Assembly (NCBI RefSeq): GCF_029589435.1
Contig: NZ_JARRAG010000002.1
Span: 4,526,001 to 4,590,000, forward strand
DNA: 64,000 nucleotides
Direction of reading: 5' to 3'
DNA from: Paludisphaera mucosa
GTDB taxonomy: Bacteria; Planctomycetota; Planctomycetia; Isosphaerales; Isosphaeraceae
The notes below the pieces were generated by a model. The model saw only the letters and a program-made list of their open reading frames with translations. It was not told where the DNA came from and ran no database searches. Shown piece by piece: positions 34,712 through 44,277 of this stretch. Position 1 is the stretch's first letter. Every line of letters begins with the position of its first letter. A program made the translations under genes and the position numbers.

Positions 34712-37192
34712 TCATTCGACGGTTCGCGACGCCTTGTCGGCCAGGTCCTTGAGCGGCTTCTCGTCGCGGGCCGCGACGCTGCTCTTGCCGAGGCCGACGA
34801 CGACTTTCTTGAGAATGCCGGTGAACTTGAACGGCATCCTGTCGACGTAGTCCTCGACGACGGGGGTGCCCGTGTCCATGCCGACGTCGAACGTCTCGTC
34901 GAGCGAGAAGCGGGTGGGGACGGTGCGCTCGATCTTGCCCTGCGCGACCTCCTTGCCGTCCACGGAGAGCGTGCCGGAGCCGCTCTTGCCGTAGCCGGGT
35001 CCGTCGTAGTGGAAGGCGAACTTGACGGTGTGGGCGCCGGGGGCGAGCTTCTCCGTCGAGGCGACGCGGTACTTGTGCTGGGGCTGGTTGGAGAACGCGT
35101 AGGCGAACTCCGGCCTGCCGTCCCTGACGAGCAGCCCCCAGCCGCCGAAGCGGCCGCCCTGGGTGGCGAGCACGCCGTCGGCGCCCCCGTCCGGGACCTG
35201 GACTTCCGCGGTGACGGCGAAGTCCTTGTTCCTCACGTTCGGGGCGGCGCCTTCGGGCACGCGGATCGTCCCGGGATAGTACGTGAACGTGTCGCGTCCC
35301 CGCGTGAGGCTGGGACGGATCGAAGGATCGAGGCGTTCGGCCGCGCGGGTGTCCAGCGGGTAGACGTTGTATTTCTTCGCCTCGCGATCGAAGACCGCCC
35401 GCAGCTCCTTGAGCTTCTCGGGGTTCCTGGCCGCGAGGTCGTCCGCCTGCGAAAAATCCTCCGCGACGTGATAGAGCTCCCACTGGAAGTCGTCCGGTTT
35501 GTAGTCGCCGCCGAGGTTGATCCAGGGGACGCGAAGGGGCGTGGTGTTGGCCATCCATCCTTCGTGATAGACGGCGCGGTTGCCGATCATCTCGAAGTAC
35601 TGCGTCGGACGCCTCGTGGGCGCCTTGGCGTCGTCGAAGGTGTACACGAGGCTGACGCCCTCGATGGGGACCTGCTTCACGCCGTTGAGCATCGTGGGCT
35701 GAGCGACCCCGGCGGCTTCGAGGATCGTCGGCGCGACGTCGATGATGTGGCTGAACTGCTGGCGGAGCCCGCCCTGGTCCTTGATGCGCCTGGGCCAGGA
35801 GATCACGAGGTTGTTGGCCGTGCCGCCGAGGTGCGAGGCGACCTGCTTGGTCCACTGGAAGGGCGAGCACATCGCGTGCGCCCATCCCACCGGGTAGTGG
35901 TTGTAAGCCAGCGGGCCGCCGAGGTCGTCCATGATCGAGAGGAGATACGGGACCGTCTCCTGGACGCCGTTGGCGGCGACGCCGATCTCGTTCGACAGGC
36001 CCTGCAACGTCCCCTCGCCGCTCGCGCCGTTGTCGCCCATCTGGTAGATGATGACCGTGTTGTCCATCTCGCCCGTGTCCTCGACCGCCTGGATCACGCG
36101 GCCGATGTTATGGTCGGCGTAGGCGAGGCACGCGGCGTACACTTCCATCATCCGCGCGTAGACCTTCTTCTCGTCGCCGCTGCGCGATTCCCACGAGGGG
36201 ATCTCGGCGGGCCGGGGCGTGAGCCTGGTGCCGGCGGGTACGACTCCCAGGGCGATCTGGCGGGCGAGGGTCTCCTCGCGCAGCTTGTCCCAACCCTGAT
36301 CGAACTTGCCCTTGAACTTCGCGATCCATTCCTCGGGCGCGTGGTGCGGGGCGTGGCAGAGGCCCGGCGAGTAGTAGGCGAAGAACGGCTTGTCCGGCGC
36401 GAGCGAGTTCTGCTGGCCGATCCAGGCGACGGCGTGGTCGGCCAGGTCGGCGTCGAGGTGGTACTTCGGGTCGTTGGGCGCCTCGATCGGCTTGGTGCCG
36501 TCGAACAGCGCGGGATGCCACTGGTCGGTGTCGCCGCCGATGAAGCCGTAGAAGTACTCGAAGCCCAGCCCGGTGGGCCAGAGGTCGAACGGCCCCGCCT
36601 GGCTCGACTGCCAGTCGGGCACGTTGTGGTTCTTGCCGAACCAGGACGTGTTGTAGCCGTTCTGCTTGAGCGTCTCCGCGACCGTGCCGCACGACTTGGG
36701 CATCAGCGTGTTGTAGCCGGGGAAGCCCGTGCCCATCTCGGTGATGACGCCCGAGGCGCAGGTGTGGTGGTTGCGGCCGGTGATGAGCGCCGCCCGCGAC
36801 GGCGAGCAGAGGGCCGTGGTGTGGAAGTTGTTGAACCGCAGGCCGGCCTTCGCCAGCTTGTCGAACGTCGGCGTGGGGATCGGCCCGCCGAACGTGGACG
36901 CCGCGCCGAAGCCCACGTCGTCGGTCATGATGAGCAGGACGTTCGGGGACCCCTTGGGGGCGGCGACGGCCCTGGGGAAGTCCGGCGTCGAGTCCGCTGC
37001 GGTCCGGCCGACCTTGCCCCGGAAGGGCGGCGGCGGGATCGGCAGGACGTCGCGGGCCGGGTCGGCCGCCGGCGGCGCGGGTTTGGTCTCCTGGGCGGTT
37101 ACGCCGGCCAGGTCGGCGCCGGCCGTCAGCCAGCCGAGCAGGAGACCGCAGGTCGCCGACGCCGGCGTCGGCGAGAATCGTCTTCGACTCAC
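34712..37192 (-). CDS. secreted arylsulfatase
   Basis: An 826-residue sulfatase. A signal peptide spans residues ~1-33. The catalytic core starts at about residue 83 (NVLLIMTDDVGFG with metal-binding Asp91-Asp92). Cys129 in CSPSRAALITG is the residue converted to formylglycine, so a formylglycine-generating enzyme is needed elsewhere. Other motifs: GKNHN, CHAPHHAPEEW and MGDNGASGEG. The C-terminal ~200 residues form a beta-sandwich-like extension (TFTYYPGTIRVPEG onward), as in the large arylsulfatases of the same type. It removes sulfate esters from a polysaccharide or aryl substrate. Planctomycetes carry many such enzymes. Confidence 0.95.
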   Translation of the reverse strand: MSRRRFSPTPASATCGLLLGWLTAGADLAGVTAQETKPAPPAADPARDVLPIPPPPFRGKVGRTAADSTPDFPRAVAAPKGSPNVLLIMTDDVGFGAASTFGGPIPTPTFDKLAKAGLRFNNFHTTALCSPSRAALITGRNHHTCASGVITEMGTGFPGYNTLMPKSCGTVAETLKQNGYNTSWFGKNHNVPDWQSSQAGPFDLWPTGLGFEYFYGFIGGDTDQWHPALFDGTKPIEAPNDPKYHLDADLADHAVAWIGQQNSLAPDKPFFAYYSPGLCHAPHHAPEEWIAKFKGKFDQGWDKLREETLARQIALGVVPAGTRLTPRPAEIPSWESRSGDEKKVYARMMEVYAACLAYADHNIGRVIQAVEDTGEMDNTVIIYQMGDNGASGEGTLQGLSNEIGVAANGVQETVPYLLSIMDDLGGPLAYNHYPVGWAHAMCSPFQWTKQVASHLGGTANNLVISWPRRIKDQGGLRQQFSHIIDVAPTILEAAGVAQPTMLNGVKQVPIEGVSLVYTFDDAKAPTRRPTQYFEMIGNRAVYHEGWMANTTPLRVPWINLGGDYKPDDFQWELYHVAEDFSQADDLAARNPEKLKELRAVFDREAKKYNVYPLDTRAAERLDPSIRPSLTRGRDTFTYYPGTIRVPEGAAPNVRNKDFAVTAEVQVPDGGADGVLATQGGRFGGWGLLVRDGRPEFAYAFSNQPQHKYRVASTEKLAPGAHTVKFAFHYDGPGYGKSGSGTLSVDGKEVAQGKIERTVPTRFSLDETFDVGMDTGTPVVEDYVDRMPFKFTGILKKVVVGLGKSSVAARDEKPLKDLADKASRTVE

Positions 37193-37441
37193 GATGCGAC
37201 CTCTTCGAAGTTCTTGGACGTACGCATCATCGGAAGCCTCGCCGACCGAATGATCGGCGTTGATGCGATGGGCGGCCCCAGCGTATCTCCCGGATCGCGG
37301 CGCGAATACGGGCCAGGCCGGAAATCGTCCTCATTCCGGGGGAGTGTGAGCCCCCCGGCCACGAGGCCCGGAGTTCAGGATCACGGGCGACGAGGGACGC
37401 GCCTCGACCGGATTCGCACCCGCGTCGCTCCGCGGGGCCGA

Positions 37442-37990
37442 TCAGCCCGCCTCGATCGCGACCCGAGGGGCCTCCTCGGCCGCTCGCCGCACCACCCAGG
37501 CCCTGGCCGCGGTGCCAGCCGCGAAGAGGACGATCATCCCGGCCGGGCCGACCAAACCGGTGGGGAAGCCGGTGGTCCGGATCGCCCACATGAAGCCGAG
37601 CCAGGGGAGGACGAACAGCAGCCCCGCGGCGAGCCCCCGCGCGAAGGCCGCCCAGTAGCCCGGGCTCCGCATCCGGCCCCGCATCGCGGGATTCGAGACC
37701 GAGGCGGCGTCGACCCCGAGCAGGTCCGGCAGCCGCCTGGCGCGGATGAAGGCGGGCCAACACTCCATGGGTCGGGCCAGCGTGTAGGCGAGCCCGGCGA
37801 AGAGGGCCATGGGGACGCTGAGGGCCCCCAGGAGGCGCATCCCGACACTCAACGCCTGCTCCCGGCTCGGGGCGCCGACCGCGACGATCATCAGGGCGAC
37901 GAAGAGGAGGACGCCGCCCGCGATCATCGAGCCTGCGAAGAGTAGGTTCCGCCTGACCTCGGCGTCGATCTCGGGGGTCCGGGTGAGCAT
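37442..37990 (-). CDS. four-helix membrane protein, unknown
   Basis: A 182-residue hypothetical protein with four membrane helices (about residues 18-38, 50-70, 113-133 and 143-163) and short polar loops. The central loop ARRLPDLLGVDAASVSNPAM is probably cytoplasmic. No recognised family. It lies alone between the sulfatase and the ADP-ribosylglycohydrolase gene, all on the same strand, with gaps of 249 and 176 bp. Confidence 0.55.
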   Translation of the reverse strand: MLTRTPEIDAEVRRNLLFAGSMIAGGVLLFVALMIVAVGAPSREQALSVGMRLLGALSVPMALFAGLAYTLARPMECWPAFIRARRLPDLLGVDAASVSNPAMRGRMRSPGYWAAFARGLAAGLLFVLPWLGFMWAIRTTGFPTGLVGPAGMIVLFAAGTAARAWVVRRAAEEAPRVAIEAG

Positions 37991-38166
37991 GTCGTCGCTC
38001 GCGTGAGGAGTGGGTGGGTCGCTCAGGGACGACGCCGGCCCGGAGGACAGCGATTATGGGTCGGTCGCCGACGCGACGCCATGAGTCGCACCCGGAATCC
38101 TCGGATACTTTTGAAACATTCTCGCCCTCCGTCACGCTTCCCGCGTCGGCGAACCGGCTGCAACAT

Positions 38167-39132
38167 TCAAGATGCGTGGGGCGGCGCGAGCAGCCCGTCG
38201 AGGGCCGCCTCGATCATGTCGAGGCGGGCCAGGCCCTGGCGGAGGGGCGGGGGGATCTGAGACTCTCCCCAGTAGGCCCCGGCAAGCTGACCGCAGACGG
38301 CGCCGATGGTGTCGGCGTCCTCGCCCAGATTCACGGCGCGGAGGACCGCCTCCTCGAAGGTCGGTGCGTCGTGGAACGCCCAGAGGGCGGCTTCCAGGCT
38401 CTCGACCACCCAGCCCGAGCCCCGGATCGCCGGGGGGGCCTTGCGTCGGTAGCTCCCCGAGGCGACGTCCCAGATCAACGGGTGGAACGGCTCGACCTCG
38501 TCGATCCGGCGGAGCGGCTCCCAGTCGCGCGCGAGGACCTCGGCCCGATCCCCGCCCCTCATCAGGGCCGCGAGCACGATCGTCAGGTATCGGCAGGCCG
38601 AGAGGCAGTGCGGGCTGGCGTGGGTCACGAGGCTCGATTCGGCCCCCAGCCGCGCCAGCTCCTCGACGCGGTCCGGGAACAGGCCGACGTGGCGGATCGC
38701 CACCGGCGCGAGCCGCATGATCGAGCCGTTGCCGCTGGCCGACTCCGACGGGTCGCCCGAGGCCCGCGCGTCGCGGCCCACCTCGAACCGCCCCAGCGCG
38801 TCGTTCGTCGCGACCCCGACGTCGAAGCAGCGGCCGTTGACCGAGTACGCGCCCGTCCGCAGCCATTTCAGGTAGCGGTCGGCCTGGTCGTCCAGGTTCC
38901 AGCCGGCCCTCGCGAGGCTGTCGGCCAGGGCCAGGGCCATGCTCGTGTCGTCGGTCCACTCGCCCGCGTTCAGGTCGTGTAGCCCGCCGTCGCGATAGCC
39001 GACGACCGGCGGGAACGTGCCCGGCCGGCGGAACTCCACCGCCGCCCCCAGCGCGTCGCCCACCGCCAGCCCCACCAGGGCCCCCCGACGACGGTCCGTC
39101 AGGCGGCCCCCACCGGCATTGGTGTCGCTCAT
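38167..39132 (-). CDS. ADP-ribosylglycohydrolase family protein
   Basis: A 321-residue protein from ATG 39132, with GAGGAG 7 bp upstream; a longer in-frame start at 39273 is not supported. It has the DraG/ARH pattern: GLAVGDALGAAVEF near the start, the metal-binding WTDDTSMALAL (residues ~51-61), GNGSIMRLAPVA, and near the C-terminus NLGEDADTIGAVCGQLAGAY. These enzymes remove ADP-ribose from proteins or small molecules using two Mg ions. The substrate is unknown; no ADP-ribosyltransferase is adjacent. Confidence 0.93.
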   Translation of the reverse strand: MSDTNAGGGRLTDRRRGALVGLAVGDALGAAVEFRRPGTFPPVVGYRDGGLHDLNAGEWTDDTSMALALADSLARAGWNLDDQADRYLKWLRTGAYSVNGRCFDVGVATNDALGRFEVGRDARASGDPSESASGNGSIMRLAPVAIRHVGLFPDRVEELARLGAESSLVTHASPHCLSACRYLTIVLAALMRGGDRAEVLARDWEPLRRIDEVEPFHPLIWDVASGSYRRKAPPAIRGSGWVVESLEAALWAFHDAPTFEEAVLRAVNLGEDADTIGAVCGQLAGAYWGESQIPPPLRQGLARLDMIEAALDGLLAPPHAS

Positions 39133-39294
39133 GATCGACTCCTCGTCGAGCCTCCGTCGAGCCGAACGACCTTGCAGCCCCCACCATGATGGTTCCGCCC
39201 TTGCGTCGCTGCAAGCGCCGCGGCCGGGACGTCGCGAAATGTCGACGTCGCCGCTGAGAGGATGCGTCGGCATGGGCTGGGGACGGCCGGTGGG

Positions 39295-40497
39295 TCAGAC
39301 CCGCGGCAGGCAGAACTTCCCCAGCACGGCCGGGCGGCGGGCGCCGGTGACGGCGGGGAGGGAGGTCGGAAAGCCGAAGAGGGCCTCGTGGGCCAGGACG
39401 GCGAAGGCCATGGCCTCGCGGGCGTCGCCGGGGACGCCGCGGGCGTCGCCCAGGAGCAGCCGCGCGGGGGCGAGCAGCTCCGCGAGGCGGCCGAACAGCG
39501 CCGGGTTCTTCACGCCGCCCCCCGCGCCGATCACCTCGACGACGGGCGGGACGAAGCGGGCGAAAGCGTCGGCGACGGTCCGCGCGGTGTACTCGGTCAG
39601 GGTCGCCATCAGGTCGGCGTCGAACCGGCCCAGCAGCGTCCCGGCCCGTTCGACGAACGCGTCGCCGTACATCTCGAAGCCGGTCGATTTGGGCGGGCGG
39701 CGAGCGAGGTAGGCGTCCTCCGCGAGCAGGCGCTCGACCAGACCCGGATCGACCCGGCCCGAGCGCGCCAGGGCGCCGTCGCGGTCGCAGGCGAGCGTCC
39801 CCCCGGAGATCCGCCGGGCGAGGCGGTCGAGCAGGGTGTTGGCCGGGCCGGTGTCGAAGCCGAAGACTCGCGACGGGTCGGGGTCGAGCACCGTTACGTT
39901 GGCGATGCCCCCCAGGTTCAGGACGGCCCGCCGCTGGAGGGCGGCCTCCGGGTCGCGGGGGGCGTAGAGGATGACGTCGGCGAACGGCGATATCGGCGCC
40001 CCCTCGCCGCCCGCGGCGACGTCGCGGGCGCGGAAGTCGGCGATCACCAGCGCGCCGGTGCGCTCGGCGATCACGTCGCCGTCGCCGACCTGGAGCGTCG
40101 CGCCGATCGCCCCGGGGACCGAGCTGTGGTGATAGACCGTCTGCCCGTGCGACCCGATCAGGTCGACGTCCCCCGGCGCCAGGCCGGCCTCGGCGAGCGT
40201 CTGCAGGCAGGCGTCGGCGAACGCCTCGGCCACCAGCACGTTCAGCTCGGCGACGTCGCGGACGCCCCAGCCCGCCAGGCCCAGGATGCGAGCCTTGACC
40301 TCGGCGGGGTAGGGGGTCTCGGCGTAGTGGATCAGCTCGACGCGCGCCCCGGCACGGCCGGCCGCCGGCGTGCCACTCCCCCCGATCCGGCAGACGGCCG
40401 CGTCGATCGAGTCGGCGCTCGTGCCCGAGATCATCCCCACCACGATCCGCGACGGCTTGCCCGTCCGGGCTCCCAGCAACTCGGCCACCACGCTCAT
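39295..40497 (-). CDS. anmK: anhydro-N-acetylmuramic acid kinase
   Basis: A 400-residue enzyme from ATG 40497 that opens and phosphorylates 1,6-anhydro-MurNAc to MurNAc-6-phosphate. Motifs: GMISGTSADSIDAAVCRI (the GTSxDxxD signature), GSHGQTVYHH, NLGGIANVT, FDTGPAN and VIGAGGGVKNPALF. It provides the substrate of MurQ, whose gene lies 7.4 kb away on the same strand in the symporter operon, so the window holds most of a recycling route. It is probably transcribed alone or with the YrhB-like gene 43 bp upstream. Confidence 0.95.
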   Translation of the reverse strand: MSVVAELLGARTGKPSRIVVGMISGTSADSIDAAVCRIGGSGTPAAGRAGARVELIHYAETPYPAEVKARILGLAGWGVRDVAELNVLVAEAFADACLQTLAEAGLAPGDVDLIGSHGQTVYHHSSVPGAIGATLQVGDGDVIAERTGALVIADFRARDVAAGGEGAPISPFADVILYAPRDPEAALQRRAVLNLGGIANVTVLDPDPSRVFGFDTGPANTLLDRLARRISGGTLACDRDGALARSGRVDPGLVERLLAEDAYLARRPPKSTGFEMYGDAFVERAGTLLGRFDADLMATLTEYTARTVADAFARFVPPVVEVIGAGGGVKNPALFGRLAELLAPARLLLGDARGVPGDAREAMAFAVLAHEALFGFPTSLPAVTGARRPAVLGKFCLPRV

Positions 40498-40540
40498 GAA
40501 GACGTCCCCGAATATCCCATGACCGGCCCAGGGGACCATC

Positions 40541-41092
40541 CTAAAGCAGTTCCCACCCCGTCGAGAAGGGATGCTGCGGTCGGGCCGCCTGTCGGATCTC
40601 CGCCGCGACGCCGGCGGCGAGCAGCCGGGCCAGGTCGGGTTCGAGATCCCGTCGGGCCCCGGTCCGACAGACTCCGGGAAGCCGCTTCCGCAGAGCGATC
40701 GCCTCGGCCGGCGTCAGGCCGAGGCCCCTGCGAAGCCGGCTGACCATCTCCAGAGGTGCGTCCGCCGGCTCCCGGATGACCAGCTCCCAGGCCTCTCGTC
40801 GACGCTCCAGCTCGGCCTCGTAGTCGGCGACGGCGTCTTCCGTCGCGCCGGAGGTCCCGGTGGAGCGGATGCTGCCGTCGTGCCGATCGATGAGGAGGGG
40901 CCCGTTACCGCCGACTGCGTATCGCAGGTCGCCGTCGCGCCATCCGCGGGTGGTGTAGAAAAAGACCCAGCCCCACTCCCGCTCGATGGTGAGGTCGTCG
41001 AGGATGACGAGTTCCCACGGCCCCGACCGCAGCCCGTGCCGGCGACGGAGTTCGAGGAAGACCTGCAATCGGGCCCCGTCCCGCGACAGCAT
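40541..41092 (-). CDS. YrhB/Imm35-like protein with L7/L12-like C-terminus
   Basis: A 183-residue protein. Residues ~30-90 match the YrhB/Imm35 pattern (EREWGWVFFYTTR, LRYAVGGNGPLLIDRHDGSI, then GTSG). Residues ~110-175 (EMVSRLRRGLGLTPAEAIAL then RKRLPG, and ARLLAAGVAAEIR) resemble the C-terminal fold of ribosomal protein L7/L12, a domain that also appears fused to other modules. YrhB-type domains are found among immunity proteins of polymorphic toxins. No toxin lies nearby. It is upstream of anmK on the same strand. Confidence 0.6.
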   Translation of the reverse strand: MLSRDGARLQVFLELRRRHGLRSGPWELVILDDLTIEREWGWVFFYTTRGWRDGDLRYAVGGNGPLLIDRHDGSIRSTGTSGATEDAVADYEAELERRREAWELVIREPADAPLEMVSRLRRGLGLTPAEAIALRKRLPGVCRTGARRDLEPDLARLLAAGVAAEIRQAARPQHPFSTGWELL

Positions 41093-41285
41093 CGAAGCCC
41101 CCTCGCGCCGGCCCCCGCGCCACGCCGGCCGGCCCGCGTCATACTACCTCGTGCGGCGGCGCGCCCGCTAGGACCTCCGAGAGGAACGACGGCCCCCGGG
41201 ACGATGGTTGCGGAATCGGCGTCGATTCGTTAGGATCGCCGGCCGACGGACTCATGGATTCGACCTCATGGATGGGACTCAGATC

Positions 41286-42833
41286 ATGCAAGCGAGTCGA
41301 CGTCGTCCTGCGCGATGGGCCCTCGCGGCGATCCTCCTCCTGCCGGCCGCGGCCTCACTCTGCGTTTTGGGCGTCCGGATCGCGACGGTCGCCGGCCCCG
41401 CGGGCCCGCTGAGCACGACGACGAGCGGCGAGTCGGTCCAGCTGCTCAACATGCTGAAGGTCCAGCGCGGGCTGCCGCTGTACGATCGGCCGACCGAGCC
41501 GCCGTTCTATCCGGTGGCGCTCTACAACGCCGGCTTTTACGCGGCGTACGCCTGGGCGACGGCCTGGCTCGCGCCGGCGATCGTCGACCTGACGCGCGGC
41601 GCCCGGCTCTTCTCGCTCGCGCTGGCGTGCCTCGGCCTGGGTGCGACGCTCGCCTACGGGCTGGTCGACCTGCGGCGCCGCGGGCCGGGGGAGGCCTCGC
41701 CGATGCTGGCGCCGGCGATGGTCTTGGCGGCCCTGGCGACCGCGTTCGGCGGGCTGCCCGGCTGGTGGGTCCTCTCGATCCGCCCCGACATCGGGGCCGC
41801 AGCCCTCGGCGCGGTCGGGCTGGCCCTGGCCTTCACCATCGGCCCCCGCCGCGAGCTGACCGCCGGCCTGGCGGCGGGTGCGGCGATGGCGGTCGCCTGG
41901 TCGTTCAAACAGTCGTGCGTCCTCGTCTTCGGCGGCCTGCTCCTGGCCGCGATGTACCAGCGGCGGTGGCGGTTCCTCGCCGGGCTCGTCCCCCCCGTGG
42001 TCGCGACGATCGCCGGCCTGCACCTGCTGCTCGGGCCCGAGTACCGCTACAACACGGTCTTCGCGACCTCGCTGGCCGGGTTCGACGTCCAGAACGTGAC
42101 GACCCTCTCGGCCCACCTGGCGATCAAGGGGATCCTGCCGCTGGCCGTCTCGATCCTGGCCCTGGCGACGATGCGAGGCGCGGCCTGGCTGCGGCCCGAC
42201 GAGCGGATCGCCCTGGCCGCCTGCGCCGCGACGACGCTCTTCGGCGGGCTCGCCGCCTGCCTGCGCAACGGCTCGGCGATGAACTACTTCTTCGAGTTCA
42301 ACGCCGTCGCCGGGTTCCTCGCGGTGATCCTGGCGAGGCGGCTCGTCGAGGCCGTCGCGACGTCCGAACGGTCGGCCCGGCCGGCCCTCGCGGCGCTGGC
42401 CGTCGCGGTCGCGTGCGCATCGGCGCAGGACGTCCTCAGGCTGGCCGCGCCGGCGCGGTTCGACCTCGTCCAGGCCCGCTTCGACGTCGACCGCAAGGCC
42501 GAGTTGGACCGCGTCCGAACGATGCTGCGCGAGGCCGACGGCCCGGTCTACTGCCAGCCGGCGCTCTCCGGCCTGAGCCTCGACCTGCCGTTCCCGGTCT
42601 ACACCTTCGACGACGAGCCGTTCTTCCACCGCCCGGCCGCGCTCCGGGGACTGTTGAAGGGCCCCGGAGTCCAGGGCCAGATGGCGGCGCACCACTTCCG
42701 GATGATGGTCGTCGAGGCCGAGAGCGACGGCCTCGCCGGGATCGTCCGCGACGCCGGCTACGTCGAACAACCGGGATGGACGCACCTGCGCGTCTTCACC
42801 CTCCCGCCGCCGCCGATGACGGCCAGGCGCTGA
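41286..42833 (+). CDS. polytopic glycosyltransferase-like membrane protein 1
   Basis: About 515 residues with roughly 10-12 membrane helices and a C-terminal soluble region of ~120 residues. ATG 41286 leads straight into the first helix; ATG 41268 is also possible. The organisation (first luminal loop with LPLYDRPTEPPFYPVALYNA, many helices, soluble tail) fits GT-C or mannosyltransferase-like proteins using lipid-linked sugars. The second gene downstream has the same general design, 59 bp away, so the pair likely acts in the same envelope glycan step. The specific reaction is unknown. Confidence 0.6.
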   Translation: MQASRRRPARWALAAILLLPAAASLCVLGVRIATVAGPAGPLSTTTSGESVQLLNMLKVQRGLPLYDRPTEPPFYPVALYNAGFYAAYAWATAWLAPAIVDLTRGARLFSLALACLGLGATLAYGLVDLRRRGPGEASPMLAPAMVLAALATAFGGLPGWWVLSIRPDIGAAALGAVGLALAFTIGPRRELTAGLAAGAAMAVAWSFKQSCVLVFGGLLLAAMYQRRWRFLAGLVPPVVATIAGLHLLLGPEYRYNTVFATSLAGFDVQNVTTLSAHLAIKGILPLAVSILALATMRGAAWLRPDERIALAACAATTLFGGLAACLRNGSAMNYFFEFNAVAGFLAVILARRLVEAVATSERSARPALAALAVAVACASAQDVLRLAAPARFDLVQARFDVDRKAELDRVRTMLREADGPVYCQPALSGLSLDLPFPVYTFDDEPFFHRPAALRGLLKGPGVQGQMAAHHFRMMVVEAESDGLAGIVRDAGYVEQPGWTHLRVFTLPPPPMTARR

Positions 42834-42892
42834 GTCGAGCCGACCGAATCGTCATGGACCGCGACGAGCGAACACCCGGAAGGAGCCACGGC

Positions 42893-44254
42893 ATGCGTTC
42901 GACGACCTCGGCCGACATGGACGGACATGCCTCCCGCATGGCGGCCGGCGGTCGACCGGACGCGGTCGCGGCGGTCGATTCCCCGGCGGAATCCCACCGG
43001 CGGTTCGATGTGATCGCCGTCCTCTGCCTGGCGATCTGGGTGGTCGCCAGCCGGGCCCCGTACCTCGACACGTTCGACTTCATGGGCAAGGACGGCCCGC
43101 TCTACGTCAACGCCCTGAAGCTCGACGCGACCTACGACGTGCCGATGCCGGGGAACCTCGGCTACGTCCTGCTGGGCAAGCTTGCGAACGTCTTCTGGGC
43201 CGAGCCGGTGACGGCGTTCCTGGCCGTGAACGTCGGCCTGACGATCGTCGGCGCGGCGTTCGCCTACCTGTTCGGCACGCTGGTGGTCTCGCGGCCGATG
43301 GCGGCGGCGGCGGCCCTGGCGATGACCAGCAACCCGATGGTCTGGTGGCACGGCGGCGCGATCGCCAGCTACCCCGTCTGGCTGGCCGTCCTGCCGGCCA
43401 TCGGCTTCTTCGGCATGCGCTACCGGCGCGAGAGCCGGTTCGGCGACCTGATCGGCGCGAGCGCGGCGCTCGGGCTGGGGATGATCCTCCGCCCGGACCT
43501 GCTCTTCTTCGGGACGCCGCTGTGGGCCGGCTCGCTGCTGCTCGGCCGGGCCTCGTGGAAACACTGGCTGATCGGCGCGGCGATCCTGGCGGCGGCCTGC
43601 TTCGCCTGGTTCTTCGGCACGGCCTGGGTGCTGGGGGGCGTCGACGTCTACCTGGGTCGCGTCCGGGCCAAGCACGAGGGCGACAAGGCCGGCTTCTCGC
43701 TCATGGGCCGGGGCCTGTTCGAGGGCCTCGTGCGGAACGTCGTGAAGTACGGCCTGTTCCTGGCCTGGGGGTCGTGGCTCGTCGTACCGCCGTTCCTGAT
43801 CGGCCTGGCGAGATCGCTCCGGCTTGAGAACTGGCGGGGGCTGGTTCTGGCGACCCTCTGGGTCGCGCCCTCGTGGGCCTTCTCGTTCCTGATATTCGCC
43901 GGCAATGCGGGCCTCATCTTCCCGTTCCTGCCGCTGCTCTATCTGGGCGCGGTGATCGGCCTGCGGACGCTCGCCGGCGAGCGGCGGGCGGTCCTGGCGA
44001 TGGGCGGGCTGGCATTGCTGAGCGCCCTGCAATTCACCCAGACTCGGCTCCTGCCGCAGCACGACCAGCGCGATGTGATCCTGAACGTCACCTTCCTGCG
44101 CTACAGCGGCGCGGGCCTCACGCAGCGCTACAACTTCAACCTCGACGACTTCGACGTCTCGCCCGCCCTGGCCGACGTACGCCGACAGATGAAGAATCCC
44201 GAGCCGATCCCCGGCCAGCCCGTGCTGCTCCCGGGCCAGTTGCTGCCGCGCTGA
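42893..44254 (+). CDS. polytopic glycosyltransferase-like membrane protein 2
   Basis: A 453-residue membrane protein; ATG 42893 is chosen because AAGGAG lies 8 bp upstream. After ~35 soluble residues come about 10 helices. The first extracytoplasmic loop (SRAPYLDTFDFMGKDGPLYV) carries acidic residues at the place where GT-C enzymes have their catalytic Asp. Loop and helix layout resemble the DUF2029/ArnT-like group. It follows the related gene at 41286 by 59 bp on the same strand. Donor and acceptor are unknown. Confidence 0.6.
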   Translation: MRSTTSADMDGHASRMAAGGRPDAVAAVDSPAESHRRFDVIAVLCLAIWVVASRAPYLDTFDFMGKDGPLYVNALKLDATYDVPMPGNLGYVLLGKLANVFWAEPVTAFLAVNVGLTIVGAAFAYLFGTLVVSRPMAAAAALAMTSNPMVWWHGGAIASYPVWLAVLPAIGFFGMRYRRESRFGDLIGASAALGLGMILRPDLLFFGTPLWAGSLLLGRASWKHWLIGAAILAAACFAWFFGTAWVLGGVDVYLGRVRAKHEGDKAGFSLMGRGLFEGLVRNVVKYGLFLAWGSWLVVPPFLIGLARSLRLENWRGLVLATLWVAPSWAFSFLIFAGNAGLIFPFLPLLYLGAVIGLRTLAGERRAVLAMGGLALLSALQFTQTRLLPQHDQRDVILNVTFLRYSGAGLTQRYNFNLDDFDVSPALADVRRQMKNPEPIPGQPVLLPGQLLPR

Positions 44255-44277
44255 GGGACGGGGACCGTCCCGCCGGC

